Positions 50,338 to 59,192 of a stretch of DNA of 64,000 nt are shown in pieces. The notes beneath the pieces were generated by a model. It was not told the DNA's origin, did not search any database, and saw only the letters and a list, made by a program, of their open reading frames with translations. A program made the translations under genes and the position numbers. Source of the stretch: Caulobacter soli (GTDB lineage Bacteria > Pseudomonadota > Alphaproteobacteria > Caulobacterales > Caulobacteraceae); assembly GCF_011045195.1 (NCBI RefSeq), contig NZ_CP049199.1:682001-746000 (forward strand). The letters are read 5' to 3'. Position 1 is the first letter of the stretch, and every line of letters begins with the position of its first letter.

Positions 50338-50745
50338 GGGAACATCCGTTCGCTACAGGCGGGACCGGGTCCATATTCGATGGGCGGGGCCGCGGGCGTC
50401 GGCTGGATTCTGAGCCGACCAGAAGGATATAGGTGAAGGGCCGGCGATTAACCAGAGATCGCAGGTTTCAATACAGGACTCTCCACAGGACTCTCACGAA
50501 GACGAATCCCTGAGACTCGCAGGGGTTCCGGCCGAGTCATGGTGTCGCTGCGACGACGAGTCGCAGGCCAGGGCTCCGCGCCACCCTTCCTAAAACGCCA
50601 ATGAGTCCGGCCTGAGTCCCGCTTGAGTCCCGCCCATGGCCACGGTTTGGCGATTTCAGGCCCGCCACCCGCCGAAAGCGGTTCCGTTTTGCGTTATCGC
50701 GCTCTAGGTTCGCCACCTTTCCGCAACGGCGACGTTAAGAGACCC
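50338..50745. promoter_or_regulatory. accA upstream region (408 bp non-coding)
   Basis: No credible gene. It includes the GANTC cluster (50477-50629), the repeat ACAGGACTCTC (50474-50484 and 50486-50496), and three TGAGTCC words 11 bp apart close to accA. Promoter elements could not be assigned with confidence. Confidence 0.55.
50477..50629. promoter_or_regulatory. Cluster of nine GANTC (CcrM-type) sites upstream of accA
   Basis: GACTC 50477, GACTC 50489, GAATC 50504, GACTC 50514, GAGTC 50534, GAGTC 50558, GAGTC 50603, GAGTC 50614 and GAGTC 50625: nine sites in 153 bp. The last three are spaced exactly 11 bp. At this GC content about one site per 330 bp would be expected. CcrM methylates GANTC and GcrA reads it, so a cell-cycle-controlled promoter of accA or its divergent neighbour is plausible. 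Confidence 0.75.
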
Positions 50746-51708
50746 ATGGCCGCGCATTATCTCGACTTCGAGCGACCCATCGCCGATCTGGAAAGCAAGA
50801 TCGAGGAGCTGTCGCGGCTCTCCGAGACGGCGGGCGCCGGCGCGTTCGAAACCGAGATCCAGGCCCTGCGCGACCGCGCCCAGCAGCTCCGCAAGGAAGC
50901 CTATGCCGGCCTGGACGCCTGGCAGAAGACCATGGTCGCCCGCCATCCCGAGCGGCCGCACCTGAAGGACTACATCGCCGGCCTGATCGACGAGTTCGTC
51001 GAGCTGCGCGGCGACCGCAAGTTCGCCGACGACCAGGCGATCGTCGGGGGCCTGGGCCGGTTCCGCGGCATCCCCGTCGTGGTCATGGGCCACGAGAAGG
51101 GCCACGACACCACCACCCGCCTGAAGCACAATTTCGGCATGGCCCGCCCCGAGGGCTATCGCAAGGCCGTGCGCCTGATGGACATGGCCGAGCGCTTCAA
51201 CCTGCCGGTCATCACCTTCGTCGACACCGCCGGCGCCTATCCGGGCCTGGGCGCCGAAGAGCGCGGCCAGGCCGAGGCCATCGCCCGCTCGACCGAACGG
51301 GGCCTCGTGCTGGAGACCCCGATGGTCGCAACCATCGTCGGTGAAGGCGGCAGCGGCGGCGCCATCGCCCTGGCCGGCGCCAACAAGGTGCTGATCCTGG
51401 AGCACTCGATCTATTCGGTGATCTCGCCGGAAGGCGCGGCCTCGATCCTGTGGCGCGACGGCGCCCGGGCCAAGGACGCGGCGACCAACATGAAGATCAC
51501 CGCCCAGGACCTGATCCAGCTGAAGATCGTCGACCGTATCGTCGAGGAACCGGCCGGCGGGGCCCACTCCGACCCGGCCGCCGCCATCGAAGCCGTCGGC
51601 GACGCGGTCGAGGACGAGCTGAAGGCCCTGATGAAGCTGTCGGCCGCCGAGCTGAAGAAGCAGCGCGCCGCGCGGTTCTACGCCATCGGCCGCGAGGGGC
51701 TGCAGTAG
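50746..51708 (+). CDS. accA: Acetyl-CoA carboxylase carboxyltransferase subunit alpha
   Basis: A 320-aa AccA. It starts AAHYLDFERPIADLESKIEE and has DYIAGLIDEFVELRGDRKFA, VVVMGHEKGHDTTTRLKHNF, PVITFVDTAGAYPGLGAEER and the SGGAIALAGANKVLILEHSI oxyanion region. With AccD it transfers carboxyl from biotin to acetyl-CoA, making malonyl-CoA for fatty acid synthesis. The start at 50746 gives the family N-terminus; an SD-like AAGAGA lies 6 bases upstream. Confidence 0.97.
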   Translation: MAAHYLDFERPIADLESKIEELSRLSETAGAGAFETEIQALRDRAQQLRKEAYAGLDAWQKTMVARHPERPHLKDYIAGLIDEFVELRGDRKFADDQAIVGGLGRFRGIPVVVMGHEKGHDTTTRLKHNFGMARPEGYRKAVRLMDMAERFNLPVITFVDTAGAYPGLGAEERGQAEAIARSTERGLVLETPMVATIVGEGGSGGAIALAGANKVLILEHSIYSVISPEGAASILWRDGARAKDAATNMKITAQDLIQLKIVDRIVEEPAGGAHSDPAAAIEAVGDAVEDELKALMKLSAAELKKQRAARFYAIGREGLQ

Positions 51709-51710
51709 GC

Positions 51711-51920
51711 GTGGACGACAACGACCGGCGCAAGCGCGACGACTTCCTGGGCGAAGTCGTCGGCGGTGGCGTGGAGGTCGGCGTGGAAGCCGGCTTTGCG
51801 GCCCTGGCCGAAGCGCCGCCCGTGGCGATCATCGTCGGCGCGGTCGCCGGCGTGGGCTTTCTGGGTTTCCTGGCCTGGAAGACCTTCGCGCACTATAGCG
51901 GCAAGAAAATTCGCGGTTGA
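51711..51920 (+). CDS. Small single-pass membrane protein
   Basis: A 69-aa frame opens with GTG at 51711, 2 bases after the accA stop. The N-terminal half is acidic/basic (DDNDRRKRDDFLGEVV), then one hydrophobic helix (PVAIIVGAVAGVGFLGFLAW) and a basic end KKIRG. It is likely co-transcribed with accA. Function unknown. Confidence 0.6.
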   Translation: MDDNDRRKRDDFLGEVVGGGVEVGVEAGFAALAEAPPVAIIVGAVAGVGFLGFLAWKTFAHYSGKKIRG

Positions 51921-51992
51921 TGTCACGCCGCGCCTAGGCGTCTCGTCTTGTTCCCGAAAGCCCGATCGCCGGGCCAAATCGAGGACAAGATC

Positions 51993-52427
51993 ATGAGCGC
52001 CGAAACCGCCCCCTTCCGCCACGACCTCAACGTGCCGGCCGTCTACCAGGCCTTCATCGCCGCCGAGACGGCGGCCGTGGGCGCCGGGGTCGACGCGCGC
52101 CTGGTGCATCTGGTCAAGCTGCGGGCCTCGCAGCTGAACCAGTGCGCCTTCTGCGTGAAGATGCATGCCAAGGAAGCCCGCGACGACGGCGAGACCAACG
52201 AGCGGCTCGACCGCCTGGTGGTCTGGAGCCACGTGTCGGACTTCACCGCCAAGGAAAAGGCCGCCCTGGCCTGGACCGAGGCCCTGACCCAGTTGCCCAC
52301 CCACACCGAGCTGGGCCCGCTGCGCGCCGCCCTGCGCGAGCACTTCAGCGAGGTCGAGGCCAGCGCCCTGACGACGGTGATCGCGATGATCAACCTCTGG
52401 AACCGCCTGGGCGTGTCGGTGCACTAG
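51993..52427 (+). CDS. Carboxymuconolactone decarboxylase-family (AhpD-like) protein
   Basis: A 144-aa protein with the AhpD-type motif LRASQLNQCAFCVKMHAKEA (CxxC plus His) and DRLVVWSHVSDFTAKEKAAL, ALTQLPTHTELG. Such proteins act as alkylhydroperoxidases or of unknown substrate. The start 51993 has GAGGA 7 bases upstream. Confidence 0.9.
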   Translation: MSAETAPFRHDLNVPAVYQAFIAAETAAVGAGVDARLVHLVKLRASQLNQCAFCVKMHAKEARDDGETNERLDRLVVWSHVSDFTAKEKAALAWTEALTQLPTHTELGPLRAALREHFSEVEASALTTVIAMINLWNRLGVSVH

Positions 52428-52435
52428 AGGCTCTG

Positions 52436-52525
52436 GAGCGCCCCCTCCGTCGTCATCGCCGACGCCACGCCATCCGCGAAACGCGGAAGCGGCGCGTCGC
52501 AAAGCGCGTGATGCAGGGGGCGCTC
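52436..52525. repeat. 11-bp inverted repeat in intergenic DNA
   Basis: GAGCGCCCCCT (52436-52446) and AGGGGGCGCTC (52515-52525) are perfect inverted copies with 68 bp between. It lies between the AhpD-like gene and the GGDEF-EAL gene. Possibly a transcript end or a repeat element. Confidence 0.5.
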
Positions 52526-52672
52526 AACCGCTTTCAGCAAGTCAAAGTAAACGCCCCGGCAAACACTGTGACGGCCGCGTGAAACTTTCGCGAAATAGTA
52601 GTGCTCCGGGCTAGGGATTAGGTAGTCGTTAGCTGAGAAATGGTCCTTCCACTCGCGAGTGGAGGCGTATCT

Positions 52673-54913
52673 ATGTTCACCTTGCGAGACACCGTTTCTT
52701 CCCTGGTTCCGGCCCGCGCCGACACCCTGGGCAAGACGCTGTACGAGCGGTTCCGCGAGGAGCCCGACACGCTGATCGTGCCGGTTCTGGACGCGGACGA
52801 TCGCCCGATCGGCTTGGTCGAGCGCAACGCCTTCTTCCTGCGCATGGCCGCCGAGTATGGCCGCGCCCTCTACGCCCTGCGTCCGATCTCGGTGCTGATG
52901 GACAACGACCCGCTGGTGGTCGAGGCCGATGTCGAGCTGGCGGCCTTCACCAGCGACAGCCTGTCGTATCGCGCCTCGGACCTGCTGCGCGGCTTCATCG
53001 TCACCGACAAGGGCCGCTACCTGGGCGTCGGCACCGTGCTGGGTCTGCTGCAGGCCGCCAACGAGACCAACCGCCGGGGCGTCGAGGCCCTAGCCTCGGC
53101 CAAGGCCGACCAGGAACGCGCCCACACCTTCATGACCGCGGTGGTCGAGGCCATCCCGTCGATGGTGTTCGTCAAGCGCGCCGACGATCATTCCTACGTG
53201 CTGCTGAACCGGGCCGGCGAGAAGATCCTGGGCCATGCCCGCGCCGACATGATCGGCCGCACCGACGCCGACTTCTATCCGGCCGAGCAGGCGGCCATCT
53301 ATCGCCAGCGCGACACCGAGGTGGCGTCCTCGGGCGAGGTGCGGGTGATCGAGGAAGACCTGGTGCCGCGCAAGGACGGCACCACGGCCCTGCTGCGCAC
53401 CAAGAAGATCGCCATCCCGGGTCCCGACGGCCAGGCCGAATACATCCTGGCGGTCTCGGAAGACATCGCCGAGCGCAAGCGGGCCGAGGCCCAGATCGCC
53501 CGCCTGGCGCACTATGATCCGCTCACGGATCTTCCTAATCGCCTGCTGTTCCAGAAGGACCTGTCGGCGGCCCTGAGCCGCGCGTCGCGTCGCGAGGACC
53601 TGGTGGCGGTGCACTGCATCGACCTGGACCGCTTCAAGACCGTCAACGACACCCTGGGTCACCCGATCGGCGACGCCCTGCTGAAGACCGCCGCCGAGCG
53701 CCTGCGGGCCTGCGTGCGCGAGGGCGACACCGTCGCGCGCCTGGGCGGCGACGAGTTCGCGGTGGTCCAGTGCGGCCTGACCGACCTGTCGGGCGCCACG
53801 CGTCTGGCCGGTCGCATCGTCGAAGCCCTGGCCGAGACCTTCGAGCTGCAGGGCCACCAGGTGATGATCGGCGGCAGCGTCGGGGTGGCCGTGTCGCCCA
53901 ACGACGGCTCCGACAGCGACGAACTGCTGAAGAAGGCCGACATGGCCCTCTATCGCGCCAAGGCCGACGGGCGCGGCGCCTTCCACTTCTTCGAGCGCGC
54001 CATGGACGAGGCCCTGCAGGCGCGCCGCGCCCTGGAGCTGGACCTGCGGGTGGCTCTGGCCGAGGGCCAGTTCGAGCTCTACTACCAGCCGCTGTTCAGC
54101 CTGGGCGCCGACCGGGTGATGGGCTGCGAGGCCCTGCTGCGCTGGAACCACCCGACCCGGGGCATGGTCTCGCCGGGCGACTTCATCCCGATCGCCGAGG
54201 AAATCGGCCTGATCAATCCGCTGGGCGAGTGGGTGCTGCGCGAGGCCTGCCGCGAGGCGGCCGGCTGGCCCGACCACGTGCGCCTGGCGGTGAACCTGTC
54301 GCCGGCCCAGTTCCGCGACAAGCACCTGGTCGGCATCGTGGTCTCGGCCCTGGCGGTCTCGGGCCTGCCCGCCGAGCGGCTGGAACTGGAGATCACCGAG
54401 TCGGTGCTGTTGCAGGACAGCGTGGGCAACATGTCGATCCTGCACGATCTGAAGGCCCTGGGCGTGCGGATCTCGATGGATGATTTCGGCACCGGCTATT
54501 CGTCGCTGAGCTATCTGCGCAGCTTCCCCTTCGACAAGATCAAGATCGACCAGACCTTCGTGCGCGACATCCTCGACGACGCCGACGCCCTGGCGATCAT
54601 CAAGGCCGTGCTCGACCTGGGCGCCAGCCTGGGCATCACCACCACGGCCGAGGGCGTGGAGTCGGCGGAACAGCTGGACGAACTGCGCCGCCAGGGCTGC
54701 GGCGAGATCCAAGGCTATTTCATCAGCCGCCCCAAGCCCGCCGCCGAGATCGCGGCGATGCTGGGGGTGACGGTGGCCGCGCAGGGCGGCCCGATCATCA
54801 CCTTCTCCCATGGGGAGAAGGAGGGGCCCGCGACGAAGTCGTGGGAGGATGAGGGGGTGGTGAGCCAGACGGCGAGCCGGCAGGGCGCCCGAGGGAAAAA
54901 GGGCAGGGCGTAA
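52673..54913 (+). CDS. CBS-PAS-GGDEF-EAL cyclic-di-GMP protein
   Basis: A 746-aa protein. Residues about 1-140 hold a CBS pair, 150-275 a PAS domain, 285-440 the GGDEF domain (RLGGDEF, 356-362, with an RxxD I-site REGD at 349-352) and 455-700 the EAL domain (CEALLRWNHP at 485, then NLSPAQFRDK, ITESVLLQD, DDFGTGYSSL and KIDQTFVRD). Both active sites look intact, so it could make and degrade c-di-GMP. GGAGG precedes ATG 52673. The last about 39 residues are encoded by an intergenic-type repeat. Confidence 0.94.
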   Translation: MFTLRDTVSSLVPARADTLGKTLYERFREEPDTLIVPVLDADDRPIGLVERNAFFLRMAAEYGRALYALRPISVLMDNDPLVVEADVELAAFTSDSLSYRASDLLRGFIVTDKGRYLGVGTVLGLLQAANETNRRGVEALASAKADQERAHTFMTAVVEAIPSMVFVKRADDHSYVLLNRAGEKILGHARADMIGRTDADFYPAEQAAIYRQRDTEVASSGEVRVIEEDLVPRKDGTTALLRTKKIAIPGPDGQAEYILAVSEDIAERKRAEAQIARLAHYDPLTDLPNRLLFQKDLSAALSRASRREDLVAVHCIDLDRFKTVNDTLGHPIGDALLKTAAERLRACVREGDTVARLGGDEFAVVQCGLTDLSGATRLAGRIVEALAETFELQGHQVMIGGSVGVAVSPNDGSDSDELLKKADMALYRAKADGRGAFHFFERAMDEALQARRALELDLRVALAEGQFELYYQPLFSLGADRVMGCEALLRWNHPTRGMVSPGDFIPIAEEIGLINPLGEWVLREACREAAGWPDHVRLAVNLSPAQFRDKHLVGIVVSALAVSGLPAERLELEITESVLLQDSVGNMSILHDLKALGVRISMDDFGTGYSSLSYLRSFPFDKIKIDQTFVRDILDDADALAIIKAVLDLGASLGITTTAEGVESAEQLDELRRQGCGEIQGYFISRPKPAAEIAAMLGVTVAAQGGPIITFSHGEKEGPATKSWEDEGVVSQTASRQGARGKKGRA

Positions 54914-54962
54914 CCCCTCACCCTCCCAAGCTTCGCTCGGGCCCCCGCTCCCTCTGGGAGAG
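54803..54962. repeat. Palindromic repeat spanning the 3' end of the GGDEF-EAL gene
   Basis: The segment TTCTCCCATGGGGAGAA (54804-54820) and following GGGAGGATGAGGGG are paired with CCCCTCACCCTCCCAAGCTTCG after the stop, matching the flank of other repeats in this window (7112, 48259). It contributes codons to the protein tail and may also end the transcript. Confidence 0.55.
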
Positions 54963-55037
54963 GGTTTCAAAGATATCCCCGACCTTTCCGCCGATCGCCC
55001 CTAGCCTCGCGCCCCAGCCTTTGCCACACACCGGCTC

Positions 55038-55514
55038 ATGCGCATGGTCGGCTATCTCAGAGTTCCGCCCGTCAGGGGCGTGGTGATCGACGGGCCGCAG
55101 TCCCAGCGCCTGTTCGAGGCCGGCTGCGACCAGCTGTTCCACGACCGCTGCTACGGCCTGGCCGTGGTCAAGCCGGGCCTGGACCAGGCCCTGGCGGCGC
55201 TGAACCCGGGCGACGTGCTGGCGGTGATCAACCTGCACGCCTTCGCCGCCCACCTGGTCGACCTCTTGGAAGTGCTGGCGCGGTTCGAGGCGGCTGGCGT
55301 CCACCTGCTGACCCTGACCGAGGGGATCGACACCCGCGCCCCCGGCGGGTTCTTCACCGCCTGCGCCCAGCTGGCCCGCTTCCACGACCAGCGCCGCATG
55401 GTGCGCACGGCCGAGGAAAAGATCGTGCGCGACGGCGGCCGGCGGCCAATGTCGGAGGCGGCGCAGGATGGACAAGCGGCCGAACCGGTCCCAGATCTCG
55501 ACGTGGAGACCTGA
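55038..55514 (+). CDS. Resolvase-like protein without the catalytic serine
   Basis: A 158-aa protein related to the N-terminal domain of serine resolvases: VGYLRVPPVRGVVIDG replaces the usual YARVS, and the LNPGDVLAVINLHAFAAHLV and GVHLLTLTEGIDTRAPGGFF sections are the typical strand/helix pair. The nucleophile Ser is Pro, the LDRLGR arginines are lost, and no HTH follows. It is probably not a recombinase but a regulatory derivative. It lies directly upstream of the XRE gene (10-base gap). Confidence 0.7.
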   Translation: MRMVGYLRVPPVRGVVIDGPQSQRLFEAGCDQLFHDRCYGLAVVKPGLDQALAALNPGDVLAVINLHAFAAHLVDLLEVLARFEAAGVHLLTLTEGIDTRAPGGFFTACAQLARFHDQRRMVRTAEEKIVRDGGRRPMSEAAQDGQAAEPVPDLDVET

Positions 55515-55524
55515 GGAGACCGGC

Positions 55525-56361
55525 ATGACGTCGACGCCCGCCCCGAAACGTCCTTCGGACGGGCGTCCGGCCATCGGCGTGCTGCTGCGCGAGCAGCGGG
55601 AGCAGCGGCGGATGAGCCAGCTGGACCTGGCCCACGAGGCCGGTCTGTCGGCCCGCCACCTGGGCTTCATCGAGGTCGGCAAGGCCCAGCCCAGCCGCGA
55701 GGCTGTCGCCCGCCTGGCCGACGCCCTGGGCCTGGGCTTGCGCGAGCACAACGCCCTGCTGCTGGCGGCCGGCCATGCGCCGCAGTATGGCGAGCGCGCC
55801 CTGGCCAGTCCCGCCATGGGGCCGCTCAGCCAGGCCATCGACCTGATCCTCAAGCACCAGGAGCCCTATCCCGCCTTCGTCCTCAGCCGCCGCTTCGACG
55901 TGCTGGCCGCCAACGACGCGGCCATGCGGGTCAACGCCTTCCTGATGGAAGGCCGCCAGAGTCCGCACACCAACCTGCTGCACCAGGTGTTCGATCCCGC
56001 TGACTTCCGCCCGGTGATCGCCAACTGGCCCGAGGTGGCGGCCAAGTTCGTGCGCCAGCTGCAGGACGAGCTGATGGCCTCGCCCAACGACCCGGCGATC
56101 CGCCGGCTGCTGGACGAGATCCTGGCCTATCCCGACGTGCCCGCCGCTTGGCGGCTGCGCGCCCTGGGGAGCGAGCCCGAACCGGTGCTGACCATGGTGT
56201 TCAACAGCCGCGCCGGGCCGCTGCGGTTCTTCGAGACGATCACCACCTTCGCCGCCCCGCGCGACGTCACCCTGGACGAGCTGCGCATCGACTGCGCCTT
56301 CCCGGCCGACGCTCACACGGCCGAAGTCTGCGCCAGGCTGGCGTCCGGCGACCTGCACTGA
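55525..56361 (+). CDS. XRE-family regulator with MmyB-type ligand domain
   Basis: A 278-aa protein. The N-terminal HTH is GVLLREQREQRRMSQLDLAH, EAGLSARHLGFIEVGKAQPS, and the C-terminal MmyB-like PAS domain contains PYPAFVLSRRFDVLAANDAA and PVLTMVFNSRAGPLRFFETI. A GAGGA box precedes ATG 55525. It probably forms an operon with the resolvase-like gene. Target unknown. Confidence 0.88.
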   Translation: MTSTPAPKRPSDGRPAIGVLLREQREQRRMSQLDLAHEAGLSARHLGFIEVGKAQPSREAVARLADALGLGLREHNALLLAAGHAPQYGERALASPAMGPLSQAIDLILKHQEPYPAFVLSRRFDVLAANDAAMRVNAFLMEGRQSPHTNLLHQVFDPADFRPVIANWPEVAAKFVRQLQDELMASPNDPAIRRLLDEILAYPDVPAAWRLRALGSEPEPVLTMVFNSRAGPLRFFETITTFAAPRDVTLDELRIDCAFPADAHTAEVCARLASGDLH

Positions 56362-56451
56362 CCTTCCAGCCAGCTTCACTGACCTGGGAGGTAGTTGCGG
56401 CCTTCCGTCCCGCCGCGCACGTCTGCCTCCATCATCTTGGAGGAACGGATC

Positions 56452-56985
56452 ATGCGGGTTTGGCTGAAGGTGGCGGTTCTGGCGGCGATGATGGCTACAG
56501 GCGCCCACGCCGCGCCCCTCGACGCCGAGCACGCGGCCCTGGCTCGGTTCGCCGGCCACTGGAGCGTCAGGCAGAGCTACTGGACCAGTCCCGACAAGCC
56601 GCCGGCCGTCGACCGGGGCGAGGCCGACTTCGCCATGGTCCTGGACGGCCGCCACCTGCGCCAGGACCTGCGCATCGACGCCAAGGACAAGCCGTTCCAG
56701 GGCCTGGGCTACATCGGCTACGACACCGCCGCCAAGACCTTCTTCAGCACCTGGATGGACGTCAACTTCACCGGCTTCATCGTCGCCAAAGGCGGCTATG
56801 ACGCGGCGGCCGGGCGCTACACCTTCGTCGGCCAGACGCCGGATTTCGATCACCCGGGCGCGAACATCCCCCTACGCGAGGTGTTGACCCGCCAGGACGA
56901 CGACCACTTCACCTACGACTACTACGAGACGCGCGGCGGGCGGGAGACGCAGGCGGTGCGGCTGGAGTATGCGCGGGTGCGCTAG
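56452..56985 (+). CDS. Secreted DUF1579-like protein
   Basis: A 177-aa protein with a signal peptide (LKVAVLAAMMATGAHAA-P) and a lipocalin-like beta fold typical of DUF1579: LARFAGHWSVRQSYWTSPDK, GLGYIGYDTAAKTFFSTWMD, TYDYYETRGGRETQAVRLEY. The GGAGG SD is well placed. Probably periplasmic. Function unknown. Confidence 0.85.
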   Translation: MRVWLKVAVLAAMMATGAHAAPLDAEHAALARFAGHWSVRQSYWTSPDKPPAVDRGEADFAMVLDGRHLRQDLRIDAKDKPFQGLGYIGYDTAAKTFFSTWMDVNFTGFIVAKGGYDAAAGRYTFVGQTPDFDHPGANIPLREVLTRQDDDHFTYDYYETRGGRETQAVRLEYARVR

Positions 56986-57020
56986 GGGCGATCGCTATAG
57001 CGCCGCTTCATCCTTCCTTA

Positions 57021-57152
57021 GCCGTCATTCCCGCCCTTGTGGCGGGAACCCCTGGTTCAGCTGACGGTGAGATGCCTTGGCGCGCTGGCGCGCCACACCT
57101 CTGCCCTTGCGGCGGACAGAGGGGTTCCCGCCACAAGGGCGGGAATGGCGGC
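57021..57152. repeat. 33-bp inverted repeat element
   Basis: Arms at 57021-57053 and 57120-57152 match at 32 of 33 positions (core ATTCCCGCCCTTGTGGCGGG). The 66-bp middle has smaller stems (GGCGCGCTGGCGCGCC). It lies between two convergent genes and looks like a mobile or REP-type unit. Confidence 0.75.
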
Positions 57153-57174
57153 TGAAAGGGGGGGTATAGGACCC

Positions 57175-58278
57175 TTACCCCACATACCGGAACGACAACC
57201 CCATCCCCCGCAGGAGGCGGCGATAGCCGAGCGAGGTCTTGTCGGCGGGGAAATGCGCCTCCTCGTTGGGATCCAGCGGCAGTTCCTCGGGGCACTGGCG
57301 CTCGATGATCGCCGCGTCCTCGGCGAAGATCTGGGCGTTGAAGGCGTAGACGTCTTCCAGCGAACCGCCGGTGTCGAAGTTGCGGACCAGCGGCACGAAG
57401 AGCCGCGTCTTCCGCGCCGAGACCGGGCTGGCCAGGTTCAGGATGCTGAGACGGTCCTCGCCAGGGAAGAAGATCGTCAGGTGGGCCGCGAACGGCGGAT
57501 GGACCTCGAACCGCCGCAGCCAGCGGAAGTCCGCCGGAGCCAGATGGCGGAGGTCCTTTGAATAGTTGCTGACGTCGCTCCAGTAGTCGGTGCGCAGGCC
57601 AAAATCGGTGGCGCGCGTCTCGTAGATCGGCACCACCGGATTGTCGCGGTCGGCGAAGGCCTCGTGGTGCACCCAGGCGAAGTGGGCGACGTCGACGAAG
57701 CCCTCGACCTCGCGGGCGGCCGAGCCGGCGATGTCGACGAACGGCGGCAGGATCTGCTGGAAACCGGCGGCGTCCCACAGCGGAAAGTCGGGGATCGTCG
57801 CGGTGTCGTCCGACGGATCCAGGCGGGTCCAGACCAGGCCGTAGCGCTCGACCGCCTCGAACATCGCCACCTTCAGCTTGGGCGAGGGGACGGCGTCGGG
57901 ATGGGCGGGGATCTTGCGGCACTGGCCGTCGGGGCCGTAGCGCAGACCGTGATAGGCGCAGATGATCTCCTCGCCTTCCACCCAGCCCAGGCTCAGCGGC
58001 AGGCCGCGATGCGGGCAGAGGTCGCGCGCCACGCGGATCGTCGCGCCGGCCCGATAGACCACCAGCGGCAGGTCCAGCAGGGTGACGGGCGCGGGCTTGT
58101 CGGCCAGGTCGACGACGCGGGCGACCGGGAACCATTGGCGGGCCAGGATCGCCCAGTCCTCGGCGGTGAAGGTGCAGCCACGCGGCAGGAAGCCGGGCGG
58201 CAGGGGCGGGGCGGTCTCTGGAGCGATTTGGGGGGCCAGGGTGGCTTCGGCGGCGGCGGTCACGCGCGTCTCCTTCAT
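57175..58278 (-). CDS. Rieske aromatic ring-hydroxylating oxygenase, alpha-subunit type
   Basis: A 367-aa Rieske oxygenase. The [2Fe-2S] ligands are C88/H90 (LCPHRG) and C107/H110 (CAYHG); the mononuclear iron motif is VEGFVDVAHFAWVHHEAFAD. It resembles VanA/PobA-type or choline monooxygenase-like families; the substrate cannot be assigned. An in-frame GTG at 58263 with AAGGAG 6 bases upstream may be the true start. No partner reductase is adjacent. Confidence 0.88.
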   Translation of the reverse strand: MKETRVTAAAEATLAPQIAPETAPPLPPGFLPRGCTFTAEDWAILARQWFPVARVVDLADKPAPVTLLDLPLVVYRAGATIRVARDLCPHRGLPLSLGWVEGEEIICAYHGLRYGPDGQCRKIPAHPDAVPSPKLKVAMFEAVERYGLVWTRLDPSDDTATIPDFPLWDAAGFQQILPPFVDIAGSAAREVEGFVDVAHFAWVHHEAFADRDNPVVPIYETRATDFGLRTDYWSDVSNYSKDLRHLAPADFRWLRRFEVHPPFAAHLTIFFPGEDRLSILNLASPVSARKTRLFVPLVRNFDTGGSLEDVYAFNAQIFAEDAAIIERQCPEELPLDPNEEAHFPADKTSLGYRRLLRGMGLSFRYVG

Positions 58279-58391
58279 TCCTCGAGGTCGCGCCTTTAGA
58301 AGAAGGTAAGGGGATTATTACTTGCAAGCAGTGTGAGGCGTGGCTGGCGGGCGATCACGCCGATGCCTCGAAAACGGTCAGCCGCCGGACC

Positions 58392-59177
58392 TCACGGCCT
58401 CGCGATGATCAGGCGGAGAGGGCCGTCATAGGTCGCCTGCGCGCGCAGGGCGCCGTGGCGGCGGTGCCAGGCGCCGCTGGCCAGATCCGCGGCCAGCGTT
58501 CTCTCGAACCGTTCGACGACCTCCGGCGACACGAAGCTCCAGCCCGAACAGGCCTTGCGGGCGTCCTTCTCCAGCAGGCGCTCCGGGCGGCCGTAATAGG
58601 CCTCGTTGAAGCCGTCCCGGCAGTCCAGCGGGATCGGCACGTGCAGCACCTCGACCGCCCCGCCCAGGGCCTGGGCGATGGCGTCGATCGGCGGATAGCG
58701 GCCAGCCTCGACCGCGATCACCTCGGGCGCGTAGTCGTTGAGCCAGAAGCGGTCCAGCACGGCCGGATCGGCGCCCAGCACCAGCACCGGGCCGCGCGTC
58801 ACCCGGCGCATCTCGGCCAGGCCCGCCTTCAGGTCCGACCACTGGTGCACCGAGAAGGTGGTCATGCTGGCGTCGAAGCTGTCGTCGGCGAAGGGCAGGG
58901 CCTCGGCCGTGCCGTCGATGGCGCGGGGCAGGTGCGGCGGGCGCTGGGCGCGCATGGACTCCGACGGTTCGACGGCGGTGACGTCGCGATCGACCGGCTC
59001 GTAGGACCCGGGCCCCGCGCCGACGTTCAGCACTGTCCGGGCCTCGCCCAGGGCGTCGAGGATGAAGGCGGCGATGCGGGGATCGGGCTGGCGATAGTTG
59101 GCGTAACCCTGGCCGATGCGGCCATAGTCGGCGTCGCCGGCGCTGCCGTCCGATTTTCGTGTCGCCGCGTCCGTCAT
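58392..59177 (-). CDS. Class I SAM-dependent methyltransferase
   Basis: A 261-aa protein with motif I VLNVGAGPGSYEPVDRDV, motif II AVEPSESMRAQR, and ALPFADDSFDASMTTFSVHQ (UbiE-like). It is a small-molecule methyltransferase of unknown substrate. It is 15 bases downstream of the threonine aldolase gene on the same strand, so possibly co-transcribed. Confidence 0.9.
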   Translation of the reverse strand: MTDAATRKSDGSAGDADYGRIGQGYANYRQPDPRIAAFILDALGEARTVLNVGAGPGSYEPVDRDVTAVEPSESMRAQRPPHLPRAIDGTAEALPFADDSFDASMTTFSVHQWSDLKAGLAEMRRVTRGPVLVLGADPAVLDRFWLNDYAPEVIAVEAGRYPPIDAIAQALGGAVEVLHVPIPLDCRDGFNEAYYGRPERLLEKDARKACSGWSFVSPEVVERFERTLAADLASGAWHRRHGALRAQATYDGPLRLIIARP

Positions 59178-59192
59178 CGCCGTTCCCCCTCT

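Noticed and set aside
55038..55514. Active site-specific recombinase
   Set aside because: The nucleophile serine and the conserved arginines are missing.
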